From contig CAJQUW010006273.1 in assembly GCA_907163375.1 (NCBI GenBank), positions 124,001 to 188,000 on the forward strand: DNA of 64,000 nt, in the 5' to 3' direction. Every line of letters starts with the position of its first letter. Within the stretch, counting starts at the first letter, position 1. Shown here piece by piece: positions 24,665-34,950 of this stretch. The notes under the pieces are model-generated. The model made no database searches, was not told the DNA's origin, and was given only the letters and a program-made list of their open reading frames with translations. This DNA comes from Prostheceraeus crozeri. Its lineage: Eukaryota > Platyhelminthes > Polycladida > Euryleptidae. Position numbers and translations under genes: made by a program.

Positions 24665-25229
24665 AATGTATTAGGACTCCTAAAATGTGATAAGTCTGCT
24701 AAGAGGAACTAAGAGGAATTGAGATATTTTGTTATCAGTAAATTGAATTAAGTATGACGCTAGTAGCTCTTTAGTATTTGTAAAATTAAGAGCAGATATA
24801 GCAGTAGTCAATAATAGAAATGTCTCTACGTGTTCATGGTCAATAAACCCAAATCCATGACCAAATCTCTCATTTGATTTTGTTTTCGGGATTTCCAAAT
24901 ACATGTACCTAGACTTGCAGTTAAATGCTGAAACTCAGTTGACAAAATAAATTCAGAAACATTTAGAAGCTTACCATTTTTCTGTAGTTTGATCCAAGAG
25001 GTGCATTTTTAATTCTGATGCAAAAATCAAAGGATCTTGATGGCTTCATTGACTGGAAGAACTCACTGACTACATGCGAGTGTTCATTTTCGAATTGTGC
25101 TCCATGTTGTGTATGATAACTAAGCAAGATGATGAAAAAACGTAGACGATCACAAACCGACGATGAATAAATAAAGGTGTGTAAGTAGAAATATCCTCTT
25201 GATGCGCTGAATTTTGTAATATTAAGCAG

Positions 25230-25480
25230 TTAACGTAAACACGGGTTCGATAGACCACGAGAGCGAAGAGTGCACAAGCTACTGCGCCTTGCGCAGCTTT
25301 CAGTCCCACGTGATGGGCGGATAATAATTATTAAGCAGGGACGCTGAGTCACAGGTATCAACAGTTCGCAGCGATAGAATATTATCGGCCGTTGCTCTTC
25401 AGTCATGGCTCGCGAATGCGGCCACGACCAGGCTGCCAACAATGTGACCGAACTTCCTCAGCTGCGTGCGCGTGGCGAAT
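25230..25480 (+). promoter_or_regulatory. GC-rich patch with promoter-like words and a short ATG frame
   Basis: In an AT-rich element this patch is rich in CpG. It holds CCACGTG (E-box core) and TGAGTCA (AP-1 type), then a Kozak-like CAGTCATGG opening a 27-codon plus-strand frame at 25405 (MARECGHDQAANN). It could be a captured host promoter and first exon, or the element's own regulatory part. Evidence is compositional only. Confidence 0.25.
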
Positions 25481-25849
25481 TTCCTTAATATAGTGACGGA
25501 AAGTTATAGAAGCGAGATATGATTACGCAGACTGAGCGAGATGCCTATGTAATTGTTTGGTTCAGTTGCATGCTGATTTAATATCATAAGTTTTGCAAAT
25601 TACTAGCTAAGTAATTGAGCGAACACACGAGCAAACTGATCAAAGTCGACTTGCTGATGGGCACGGTATGGAACTTAGAAACTTCAATAAATGCTTCAAT
25701 TTGAGAAACAAAATGTGTGCCAATAGAACTTCTTAGGCTCCCTTAATAATGAAAATATATGACTGATGTTGTTGCTATTGTAGCTACAGTGTACATGTAG
25801 TGAATGTGAAAGATGATGAAAAATGAGTAGAAGAAGAAGAAAAGGGGAA

Positions 25850-25888
25850 CGAGTGAGTGAGTGAGAAAGAGAGAGAGAGAGAGAGAGT
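25850..25888. repeat. GAGT/GA microsatellite
   Basis: GTGAGTGAGTGAG followed by a GA dinucleotide run on the plus strand. This explains the serine- and leucine-rich frame on the other strand, which is not a gene. Confidence 0.85.
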
Positions 25889-26439
25889 AGTGATGAAGTC
25901 ACCTGAATATTTATTTTATACACACCATTTCATCAAATATAAGTAGGCATATATAAAATACTTGAAATAATAGTAGACATGCACATTTCAGAGCCACATG
26001 TTTCATATGTCGATATCCATGGAAATGACATAATGCACTCTCTTTAAGATTTGAAAGAAATTGTTGGTGCCATTATAGAAAAATATCAACAGCTTCCTGA
26101 CAATTATTCCATTTTTTAATCATTTAATTAAATTTGATGGCAGAAAAATCAGCCAGTTATCAACGACGCAAAACTGTGATATACAGACTTTATTATTGGG
26201 TATTTCCTGTGACGTTGCATTTCTATTTTATTGAGAGACTGTAATCAGAGTTTATGAGAGCTGATGATCATCCTTGTGATATGCATGAGTTCAAAAAATT
26301 GTACGGGTGAAGTTACCGCACATTGAAATCACCATGCAATTAAAACCGCCTTTTAGGACAGTTACTCATAAGCGGATCCTGCCTATTGCAAGATTTTTCT
26401 TTCATCAAACTTAGTAAATGCAAAAAAATCATTTGTTTG

Positions 26440-26655
26440 GATAACCAAACAAATATTACCTAGGCATTTGATAAACGTTTTCTAAATTTCGCAAAATTCG
26501 TTAATATCGACTTACATACAAAATGTAGCAAATATTTGTCAGGCATTTGTTACACATTTCCTAAATTTGTTAAATTTCCAAAACGTTTGTTAAACTATTC
26601 AAATCTTATAAATTTTGCAAGTAAATACCAAATATTTGGTAAAGTTGATAAGTTT
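26440..26655. repeat. right subterminal repeat array of the TA element
   Basis: Degenerate units such as GCAAATATTTGTCAGG, AAACGTTTGTTAAAC and CCAAATATTTGGTAAAG. They resemble the left array in reverse complement, with several copies in about 200 bases. Confidence 0.6.
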
Positions 26656-26721
26656 TTTTCTCGGGTAGTCAAACGCTTGTTATACAATGGAAATAACAGC
26701 TTTATCGTTTAGCAAGCATAC

Positions 26722-27051
26722 ATGCCGCTTGTATACTCTAGAATTTCATTCTGCTGGCCTGTTATCTGCGACATCCCTGCGAAATTGTTCTCTAAACTTG
26801 AGCGTTTGGAGCGCATCGTCAAGCGTTGGGGACTCATCACCAACAAGCTCCCCATGAAAGCCAGACTTGATCGAGGATGTGTGAAACTTATTGAAAAAGT
26901 CGCCAATAACACTGACTGTCATCCATTGTCTTCCTTTTTTGTTGTTCGTCCGCAGAATGTGCATATCAGACACGCCCGCAAATTGTCAACGCCATTTTGT
27001 AAACCTGTGTTCTACACCAGGTCCTTCGTCAAATTTTCGGCCGATACGTGA
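26722..27051 (+). pseudogene. LINE C-terminal region after the insertion
   Basis: This 109-codon frame continues the LINE protein beyond the insertion. It has LVYSRISFCWPVICD, then LFSKLERLERIVKRWG, the block that follows the polymerase in CR1- and L2-type LINEs, and ends SFVKFSADT at a TGA. About 60 bases of 3' UTR, AATAAA and a (TTA)n tail follow. Residues upstream of the ATG (VKRLLYNGNN) are in the same frame after one in-frame TAG. Confidence 0.75.
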
Positions 27052-27242
27052 AGTCTTCTGACAATTTTCACCAAATACCGCTCTTTTGTATTTCTGGTTT
27101 CAATAAAGCATAATTATTATTATTATGAGAGAAATTGTATCTAATGATTTCGCTTGTAATTCAGCTAATTTCGTCAAGTGTCCGATTCACCCCGGCCCAA
27201 TGGACTGGTGTCTGAGTTCCCCTATTTTATGCGTTTGCTTAG

Positions 27243-27920
27243 CCCCTTTCAGTACCAAAGTAAAAAATAGGGAACTACATTCAACTGCCTACGCAAAAAT
27301 GTAAAAAATGAAAAGCGTGTGCTTTGATAAAAGACCATCAATGTTCAGCCACAGGTAAGATATCATCATCTCCCGAATCTTCAGAGAATTCACTTGAATT
27401 GGAAATATGAAACTCAGTATCAGGTTCATCGCTCTCTGACTGTGACTTGTCGTCGCTATCAAAGAGGTCGTTATTAACAGGTCGAACTGTATGCCTATGT
27501 TTCGGACTGTTAGAAGGCATAGTCATAAGCGCTTCACAAGTTAAAGACGCACTATTCTTCGAACGAAGATGAAGAGAAATGATTTAGCATACTGCCTTCA
27601 CCAATAACACGCTATGGAAATTACAATCGTCACATGACTACAATGCTACATTTTGAATCTCTTTCACATGCGTTGTCATAAAACCATGTATAAACCTCAC
27701 TGCCCTCACTCTATTGTGTGACCGTTGCTTGATGGTGATTGGTTACCTCCAGTTAACTAACGAGCCATTTGGAGCGTCAAGATGGAACCTAAACCTAGCA
27801 AGCTCCCAAGAGTCAATCCTTTCAAATAACACTGCCTTTAATATCAAGACGCACACGTGCGTCATGGCGCTCTAAATTGAGTAATGTATGACGCACCGGT
27901 GCGTCATGGTACTGAAGGGG
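27243..27920 (-). mobile_element. short piggyBac element, about 680 bp
   Basis: Left end CCCCTTTCAGTACC and right end GGTACTGAAGGGG form a terminal inverted repeat. The right side is followed by TTAA (27921-27924) and the left is preceded by TTAG (27239-27242), a decayed TTAA target duplication. Near the right end lie two palindromes, GACGCACACGTGCGTC and TGACGCACCGGTGCGTCA, typical subterminal structures of some piggyBac families. The copy keeps only the start of a transposase and is non-autonomous. Confidence 0.75.
27338..27526 (-). pseudogene. piggyBac transposase N-terminal remnant
   Basis: A 62-codon minus-strand frame rich in aspartate, glutamate and serine (DLFDSDDKSQSESDEPDTEF, then SEDSGDDDILPV). 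Acidic, low-complexity N-termini of this sort precede the conserved domain in piggyBac transposases. Its position and direction, starting about 390 bp inside the right end of a piggyBac element, support this. The conserved DDD core is absent. Composition alone would not suffice. Confidence 0.5.
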
Positions 27921-28020
27921 TTAAACTACTTCAGGAATCAGCACTTAGCAATTCCACAATGTATGAGTTTCAAACATACGACTCTCGTGCCTAGAAGTCT
28001 TTTAATCTGGTTCACTAATA

Positions 28021-29759
28021 CAGGGTGGACCAAAAAGGTCTGGCGGTTTTCAAAATATTACCATCTGCGTCCTAGAATAGTTGCGGAGTTGCAATGAGAG
28101 AATACTAACTGGCCATTCGCAGGAGTTTATGTACACATACATCAATCCAATAAATAAGCTTATTGTACCTTCTGAAACCTTGTAACAGAAAAACCAAAAA
28201 ATCACGATTTTTTTCGATGTTTTCCATACAGAACTTAACACTCCCTCTCTCCTTAATTTTTGAAACTAATCTGATAAGCTGACCTACTAAATAAATCATT
28301 TCTGCAGTCAATAATTTTAGCTATAAAACAAATTCAACAATAAATCTACCTTTTATTTCTTGAAAATGACGTCCAATAGATGACCACCACGATTTTCCAA
28401 ACACTCTTGAAGTCTTTGAGGAATGGAGTGCATGACACGATGAATTGTGTCTTGTTGAATGTTCCTAGTTTCAGTTTGAATCGCATGTTTCAATTCAGGA
28501 ATGCTAGAGGGACGTTTCTTATAAACCTCATGTTTTAAGTACCCCCATAGAAAGAAGTCTGGCGCGGTAAGGTCCGGCGAACGAGGAGGCCAGTTGATGT
28601 CGCCGTATCGCGATATCAATCGTCCAGGAAACATCTGCCGAAGAGTTTGCATGCATTGACGCGACGTGTGTGATGATGCCCCGTCTTGCTGAAACCAAAG
28701 TTTCTGTCTCTCATTCAATGGATTATCTTCAAGAAATGACATCAAGAAGCTGTGAAGCATGGTATCGTATCGCTCGCTGTTAACAGTCACGTTCTCGTCG
28801 TCATTATCTTCGAAAAAGTAAGGTCCGATGATATTGATAGATGTTATAGCGCACCCAACAGTAACTTTTTCACTATGAAGAGGTTTCTGGTGTATGTCTC
28901 GGGGATTGTTAGGTGCCCAATACTGGTAGTTCTGTTTATTTACGAAGCCACTTAAATGAAAATGTGCCTCATCTGACATAAGAAGAGAGTCAAGAAATCC
29001 AGGATCTTCCACGAGCTCTAAAAACCTTTCGCAGAACTCTGTTCTCACGACACTGTCATTATCCGACAATTTTGTATTTTGCAGTTTTGTAAATTACAAT
29101 GAATTTAATTTTGAATTAATTTTGTATGTTACAATGAATTTTGTATGGAAGCAGTTTTCACGATGCACAATCCGTTGCATGGTTCCACGACTTATGCCAA
29201 GAGTTACTGAATGACGGCGTACTGATCGCCTTGGACTCCCCTGAATAGCATCCCTGACACGCATGATGGTCTCAGGGGAACGAACTTCCTTCGGACGACC
29301 AGGAGAATGCAAACATTGCACCGAACCCTCTTCACGCCACTTTTTAATCCATTGTAAGATGGTATTTCGAGAAGGCGAGTATCGTTTGTCGAAGTGCCGT
29401 CGAAAAGTTCGCTGAGTCACAGTCACTGAATTTGTCTTAATGAAAGTCTCTACCACAAAAATGCGCTCTTTCACTGACCAGCGATTCATGACGAATGGCA
29501 CCGAGCAAAATGCTACGGGCAGCTTTATTCAACTATGATAGCATCATATCTGTTTTGCATCGTTCGCCGATGGGGCAATTTCAAGTGAAAACTTTGAGAC
29601 ATTATTGTGACGTTACTTTGATGCTACGACTGCAATTAACTGCTGGTACATAAACTCCTGAATATACACTATTAGGATATAGGTCGTTTATTAGCCAATT
29701 CACTTTAGTTCGACAATGACACCATTTTGAAAACCGTCAGACCTTTCTGGTCCACCCTG
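28021..29759 (-). mobile_element. mariner-type transposon, DD41D, nearly whole
   Basis: The ends begin CAGGGTGGACCAAAAAGGTC (left) and, in reverse complement, CAGGGTGGACCAGAAAGGTC (right). The match runs about 36 bp and includes a shared GGTTTTCAAAAT. TA lies at 28019-28020 and 29760-29761. The 1,739-bp unit has one transposase gene on the minus strand in the expected place. Terminal repeats are well preserved, so the insertion is fairly recent. Confidence 0.9.
28353..29501 (-). pseudogene. DD41D transposase with one in-frame stop
   Basis: A single minus-strand frame of 383 codons from the ATG at 29501. The N-terminal region has a DUF4817-like helix-turn-helix (RWSVKERIFVVETF, then TILQWIKKWREEGSV) and a second DNA-binding part ending SRGTMQRIVHREN. 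The catalytic core has D in LLMSDEAHFHLSGF, D in LWFQQDGASSHTS and D in SPDLTAPDFFLWGYLK. There are 41 residues between the last two, the DD41D pattern known from the rosa-type branch of IS630/Tc1/mariner. The only stop is a TAA at 29094-29096. It lies inside a low-complexity stretch of about 54 bases that looks like an insertion, because the flanking residues on both sides match a family FHxxKLQ motif. Otherwise the frame is intact. Confidence 0.85.
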
Positions 29760-29832
29760 TACATAGTGGCAAGATGAACCCTTCAAATATCAGAAGACTC
29801 GTCTGAACTGCTGATGTCTAATGGATCCTTAA

Positions 29833-30050
29833 GACACGTTCACACTAGCACGATAACGGTAATGATAATTATAACGATAAATTGAAATAAAATCTCTCTA
29901 CACGTGTAACATAGATGCTGTTCACATAAGCCCAGTTTTCTCAACGAAATCTGGTTGCAGTGTGAACAGCGGAGCCCAACGATAAATTGTTGATCTGAGA
30001 AAATGAAATGTTGTCACGATTTCATCGTTATCGTGCAAGTGTGTGCGCCG
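29833..30050. mobile_element. TTAA-flanked MITE, about 218 bp
   Basis: Both ends carry the inverted word CACACTNGCACGATAACG, the right copy in reverse complement, with TTAA immediately outside (29829-29832 and 30051-30054). It has no coding capacity. A TTAA target suits piggyBac- or Kolobok-mobilised MITEs. Confidence 0.65.
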
Positions 30051-30054
30051 TTAA

Positions 30055-31249
30055 GTTGCGAGTATCTAAAGAATAAACAATTAAATTATTAAAGACTCAC
30101 TACAGCATAATTGATAACCTTTGTCATAGAATCTCACTCTCTCCATCATAAGAAAAAAAATTAAAAGTTGAAGGATGCAAAATCATGGGTAACACAAAAG
30201 AGAGATATACAACATTTGAATACACAAAAGAAAGATATACAACATTGATAAAAAAACTTTTGTCATGGATTTCTGCCTAAACGCCGCAATCTTGGGATCA
30301 ATTGCGTGTTATGAGTCATTACAATCCGACAAACCAATTGAATTGACAGACATTGAATTGACAAACCGATAGTCTAATAGAAATTTGAATGTTCATACAT
30401 TAGAAAAACTTTCATAAATTATTGGTCTCTCGGTCCGATATCTATGATTCAGATAACTAGCGCATCGAGGAAATAATGTCAGCTTATCAGAAATCTGTGG
30501 CGACAATTCAGTCATATCACTCTCGATTAAACTCGCACTTCGTCCTCGTGCAATCGCTCGTGGTGTAATCTACATGTACAATCCTTCAAATGCAATTAAA
30601 ATATGCATTTTATATGTTTACTAAATATCATCCTCATTATAAATAAAATCCTCTTCATGTCTTCATCATGTGCTTCGGTATGAACATACTTGTATGAAAT
30701 TGAATTAGAACGCATTCATGTATTTTTGATGTGGAGTGCTCAAATAAACTACAATGTGAATATCGAAGACGGAAGAATTATTTTGTACCTTGTCAAATTC
30801 ATAGGGTTAAGTGGCGTCTATAATGTCATAACTTCTGTGCGCACTAAGTTCTCGCGGACGAACAATGTATGAGTAACTATACTGACGTCAAATAAGGAAC
30901 TCAAGAAAGGTAAAATTGATGAAAGAGAAGAGACAGAGTTAATGAGATACTGTCACTCCTACTTTCCTTTCTTTCACAAAGAATTTTCGCATCATTCGAT
31001 TTCTATGGAGTTCTTGTGTGTCTACACAATGTGTAATAGCGACCGGAACATTAATTGCATAAATAAGTAGGCGTAGATCTACACAATGTACGTTGAAAAC
31101 TTGAAATTGTTCTTCATCCAAATTTATTCTTAGTATTATTATCTTACTATCTAGCTAGAGTCAGTGCAATCTGTAAACCTCTACTTACACTCCAATGTTT
31201 TGACATATAGAAGCGAATTACTCTAATATTATTCCCCGCAAATTTTCAG
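30055..31249. other. non-coding, one small tandem duplication
   Basis: A 29-base unit (CACAAAAGAGAGATATACAA) is duplicated in tandem at about 30187-30245. The other open frames are not persuasive. Confidence 0.4.
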
Positions 31250-31315
31250 CATCTGCTCAGTCCAAATCCGGACCGTCAGAGGTTTTCGAAATGCCGGATT
31301 CTTCCTTACAGAATG
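31250..31315 (+). CDS. possible host internal exon, 66 nt
   Basis: Bordered by an acceptor with a pyrimidine-containing tract ending AATTTTCAG and by a GTAATG donor. It is open in phase 1 at both ends, so its 66 nt are a symmetrical exon of 22 codons. The translation (QSKSGPSEVFEMPDSSLQN in the centre) looks like a hydrophilic linker. A further open stretch at about 31769-31846 (VLGTLLDVLIATVIISLPFA) fits the phase, but its acceptor is poor. The gene is unknown and a chance exon cannot be excluded. Confidence 0.35.
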
Positions 31316-32992
31316 GTAATGATAACCTCATTCCAAATGTAAATGTACGTAATCGGACGCATCTTCTATTAGACTTTGCCTACGCACTTAAAGACGGTGA
31401 TAAAAAATTCTATTTATTTTCAAACAGCTGTAACTTGAGTCAATTCGCTGTCTTCAACCTCTCTTAAGGAAATCACTACTGTAATTTTCTCATTTATCCT
31501 AAATAGTCGCATGCTTATTCAAACGTTCCCCAAATTATATTCAAAGCTGCATTCACATGCCGAAGCATCGATACTTTATTAGGACTCCGATTTTGGTAAG
31601 CATTTTATGTGGCTATGCATTTATAAATGTCTATCTTTAAAACAATTAAAATAGTAGAGCAAGCAGAAATCAAACGATTCCTGGGAAGCAATTTCTTATT
31701 TTACAAATTACCGCGGGGTAAGAAACAAACGCAGAAAGCTTGTGGAGGTGCAGTAATTATGAGTTAGTCCTCGGTACCCTGCTCGATGTCTTGATTGCCA
31801 CTGTGATCATCTCACTCCCGTTTGCATACGAAGATCCCACCAGTCTATGAAAGCTTATCAGTCGATCCTGCGTCCTGACCACGTCCTAAATTATCTTCTA
31901 TTCACCGTCATACAAAGAATGTTGAAACGCCCTGCACCAAGTCTAAATGTCATCATTGTTCGTTCCATCATGTATAAGTCTATACAGCCGCCTCTATGAA
32001 TTTGTGATCGCCTTCACTTTTCTTTATTTTTTTTCAGCAATTCAACCTGAAATTTCTTTATAATGATTGATGTTCATCATCATCATTATCATCATCATCA
32101 CATGTCACTATTCTCTTTACAGCTTCGCTTCTGAAGTTTTCCCAGTTTTCGAATTTTTGATTCTACAGGTTTTGATGACAATAGGTGTAAATTTAATTTT
32201 CGTGCTGGATTTTTCATTCCTGTATTACAGTCAAACAGATGACAGTAACAAGGCAGAGATACCAGAAATTGATGGTTGCATAAATGCATGACTAAATCAA
32301 CATTGCTGCTGGTTTTCTGTGCCTTTTCCTTAGAAATACCTTCGAAATTTCGAAATTAGTATTGATTTTGGGACCAAACTTTTAATCCAGCATAAACTAT
32401 CGGCAACTATTCTCCAATCATTTGGATCACAATTTCGCAATGTGTACCAATAATCTTGGTTCTTGTTATTGTAGTTTTTGAACACAGAACAAAAACAACA
32501 CTAGTTATAGTGCGAGATCAAAATTGATAATTAAAATACCTTTGCACATGTGCCGTGTCATTCGGTTCTCCGAATTTCATGCATGGTTCCGCATCTTAGG
32601 CATCTTTAACAATAATTTGATAATCGAAGTGCAAACCTGCACGTATTCGACGGAAGAGAATGATAATGTATGGATGCATCCCACTTTTAGGTGAGGATAA
32701 CCATATTGCAGATACTCATCCAATTTATGAAGTTATCTTAAAAATATATATACGCGCATATTAAATATCAAGTAGTATGTAAATATATACATATATTACT
32801 CCCATGTTTTAGTTAGGATGTCATGGGAGCATTTCGTCTTCTGTGCTGGTCATTTTTCCATACATTAAGCCATCAAAATCAGAACGATTTGAACTGTTAT
32901 TTCAAATACCTTTACAAATCAATGTGTTCGAAAAACCTCAATGTACACATAACGAGTATGTAAGTGATTATAAACTTCCTTCTTTGTAATGG
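31316..32992. other. non-coding, ATC microsatellite
   Basis: A (CAT/ATC)n run lies at about 32070-32104. A plus-strand frame at 32067-32291 ends in a protein-like tail (QTDDSNKAEIPEIDGCINA) after a possible acceptor. It cannot be linked in phase to the exon at 31250, so I do not call it. Confidence 0.35.
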
Positions 32993-33130
32993 TTAGAGGA
33001 TAATTTGGTAAAACTATCATAGATAGAAAGGTATCATTAACAAAGATATGCCCGAGGGCTTTAGCCCGAGGGCATATCTATGTTAATGATACCGAGATAT
33101 CAATGATAGATTTGCCAAATTATCCTCTAA
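32993..33130. repeat. hairpin, about 60-bp arms, next to the Crypton left end
   Basis: TTAGAGGATAATTTGG at the left is answered by CCAAATTATCCTCTAA at the right with a few mismatches. The centre holds GATATGCCC and GGGCATATC around a small inner stem. It ends four bases before the Crypton inverted repeat, and its outer word TTAGAGGATA resembles that repeat's TTAGAGAATG. Confidence 0.85.
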
Positions 33131-33282
33131 GCAATTTAGAGAATGTCTGTCTTATTTCTATGCATTTGTAAGAATTACCTAGGGATTTCTTACAATCTAA
33201 TAACACCCTAGAAATTTTGTTTATGGTATTCAAACTTCGTTTGCAATGATTCCATTTGAGATCATATCATTCATATTGAAAC

Positions 33283-34773
33283 ATGTCTCTATCTAACGAA
33301 TTGTTTGATGATGAAGATTTTAACACACTTGACGAATTTTTGGCGAATTACGATTTTTCAACGAATACAACTTCAACAACTCTAAATCTGAACACCATAG
33401 TCCAACAGCAGCAATCATCCTCAATATTTACACCGCTCAACTTAGAAAATGAACGATCAAGGACATCACGAAATGAATTACCATCCTCCATCTCTGATAT
33501 TGATTTAAGAATAGAAAAACAAACTCTATAAAAAACATTAAGCAATGCTAAATGGGCATGTGGAACCTTCAACCAGTGGGTCCGAGAACGAAACGAACAC
33601 ATTTTGGCAAGTAATTCAGAAGCCTTGATGTTTCTATCTGAGAATGGACATTCGTCTCTCAAAGATATAACAAAAGCCAATCTTAATTCGGCATTGAAGT
33701 TTTTTGTGTTTGAAGTGCGAAAAAGAAATGGTTTGAAGTATCCGAGCGAGTCTTTAAGACAACTTATTAACGGTATAAATTATTGGCTTCGCAAAAAAGA
33801 AAAGAAAAACTGGAATATATTTAAGGACTTCGACTTTGAAGATGCTCGAAACGCGCTAGACGGCGCCATGAAGGAGACCGCTGAGGAAGGAAACGATGAA
33901 CAGCCGAAAAGAGCGGTATCTATAACAGAAGAACAGGAGGAAGATCTATGGAACAGATTTTATCTTGGGGACGATAATCCGAAGAAGCTGAATCGCACTT
34001 TGCTTTATTTGCTTTCAAAGCATTGTGGATTAAGAGGAGGAGCTGAATTACGACAATTATCATACAGAGAAAATGGCAATCTAAATCTTGTTCAGTACAA
34101 AACAAATATTGAAATCTTGAAGTATTATGAAAACACATCAAAAACCAACAATCATGGCCTAAAGCATCATCACATCGAACCAAAATCTGTGAGAATCTGG
34201 CCGTCAGAAAATGCCAATCGTTGTGTGATAAGACTTTATAAGAAAATGATAAATCTCAGACCAGCTATATGCAATACACAAGCCTTATTTCTGCAACCAC
34301 ATCCGCACCACACAGCTACCAAATGGTATAATCCCATACCCATGAGTCACAATACATTGTCTTTGACTATTCGATCACTTATGGAAGCGGCTGGATTTGA
34401 CGGAAATTACACCAACCAAAGTGGAAGACGAACAGCAGTTACAAGAATTATTGAGAAAACAGGAGACAAGAAACTAGCTAAGAAAATATCCGGCCATCGT
34501 AGTGAATGTATTGATGTATACGATGAGGTATCGGACAAAAGAATGCGATTAGCTTCGAATGTGTTATCTAATCAAGTGAATAACTCAAACATAGAATGCA
34601 GCAACACAATAACAACAATTACGGATACTGTAACAACGAATACTATTGAACAATCTGTCGGTCGACCCATCACTTTGAATGATCTAAAAGATTTCTGCAA
34701 AGAATTGAAAATTGCTCCAAAAAGAATAAGTGTACATAACTCTGATGGCTCATCTCTTGAAATGAACTTTTGA
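33283..34773 (+). pseudogene. Crypton tyrosine recombinase, one stop
   Basis: The frame runs from the ATG at 33283 to the stop at 34773 (497 codons) with one in-frame TAA at 33529-33531. The N-terminal 80 residues are acidic and then polar (FDDEDFNTLDEFL, TTSTTLNLNTIVQQQQ). A helical core-binding part follows (NQWVRERNEHILASNSEALM, KYPSESLRQLINGINYWLRK). The catalytic domain is of the DUF3504 kind found in Cryptons and in KCTD1- and ZMYM-type host proteins. It has box I arginine in KHCGLRGGAELRQL, then TSKTNNHGLKHHH and RIWPSENANRCVIRLYKKM, box II TNQSGRRTAVTR, and GHRSECIDVYDEVS with the histidine and the presumed nucleophile tyrosine. Box II usually reads HxxR and here reads QSGR. It would recombine circular or linear DNA through a 3'-phosphotyrosine. 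The tail is serine-, threonine- and asparagine-rich. Confidence 0.85.
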
Positions 34774-34805
34774 TTTATGATATTATTAAAGATGATTTGT
34801 TTTCT

Positions 34806-34896
34806 GCATGGACTTCTAAATAAAAGGCTGAAAATAAACAGGTAGACTAAGTTGAATTAAATCATATGATCACAGTCAAATTATTTAGAAGTCCAT
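34806..34896 (+). terminator. stem-loop just after the recombinase gene
   Basis: ATGGACTTCTAAATAA at 34809 is repeated in reverse complement (TTATTTAGAAGTCCAT) at about 34879-34894, giving a 16-bp stem and a loop of about 55 bases, 35 bases after the stop codon. The loop region includes AATAAA-like words. It might act in transcript 3'-end formation or be part of the mobile unit. The role is inferred. Confidence 0.4.
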
Positions 34897-34950
34897 CGTT
34901 TATGTTATTTCATCTTATTAAGATGAATTGTTCATCTTATAATTGTAGCC

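Larger units (their letters stand above)
21785..26665. mobile_element. 4,881-bp non-coding DNA element, TA-flanked, CCCGAG ends
   Basis: This segment interrupts the LINE. It begins CCCGAGTAA at 21785 and ends TTCTCGGG at 26665, with TA at 21783-21784 and again at 26666-26667. The short terminal inverted repeat, the TA duplication and the clean rejoining of the LINE frame show a transposed unit. Inside each end lies a field of short degenerate AT-rich repeats (listed separately). No transposase is recognisable; the open frames are all under 80 codons. A TA target is known for Tc1/mariner-group elements, but the six-base end and subterminal arrays are not enough to place it. It is presumably moved by a relative elsewhere. 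Confidence 0.7.
19150..27126 (+). mobile_element. LINE (CR1/L2-like family B), split by a 4.9-kb insertion
   Basis: An APE-type non-LTR retrotransposon read on the plus strand, with its own sequence at about 19150-21784 and 26666-27126. Order: endonuclease, linker, reverse transcriptase, C-terminal region, 3' UTR with AATAAA and a (TTA)n tail at 27106-27126. The tail of short repeats suits CR1/L2-group LINEs. The 5' limit is uncertain, and any ORF1 is not recognisable. The inserted element at 21785-26665 separates the polymerase from its C-terminal region. Removing it with one copy of TA leaves the reading frame unchanged at the junction. Confidence 0.8.

Noticed and set aside
25696-25923. 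Serine- and leucine-rich minus frame
   Set aside because: It is a translation of the GA/GAGT microsatellite.
32067-32291. Plus frame ending QTDDSNKAEIPEIDGCINA as a last host exon
   Set aside because: Its possible acceptor puts it out of phase with the exon candidate at 31250-31315, and the upstream part is an ATC repeat.
33348-33680. 110-codon minus frame inside the Crypton
   Set aside because: Shadow of the recombinase gene on the opposite strand.
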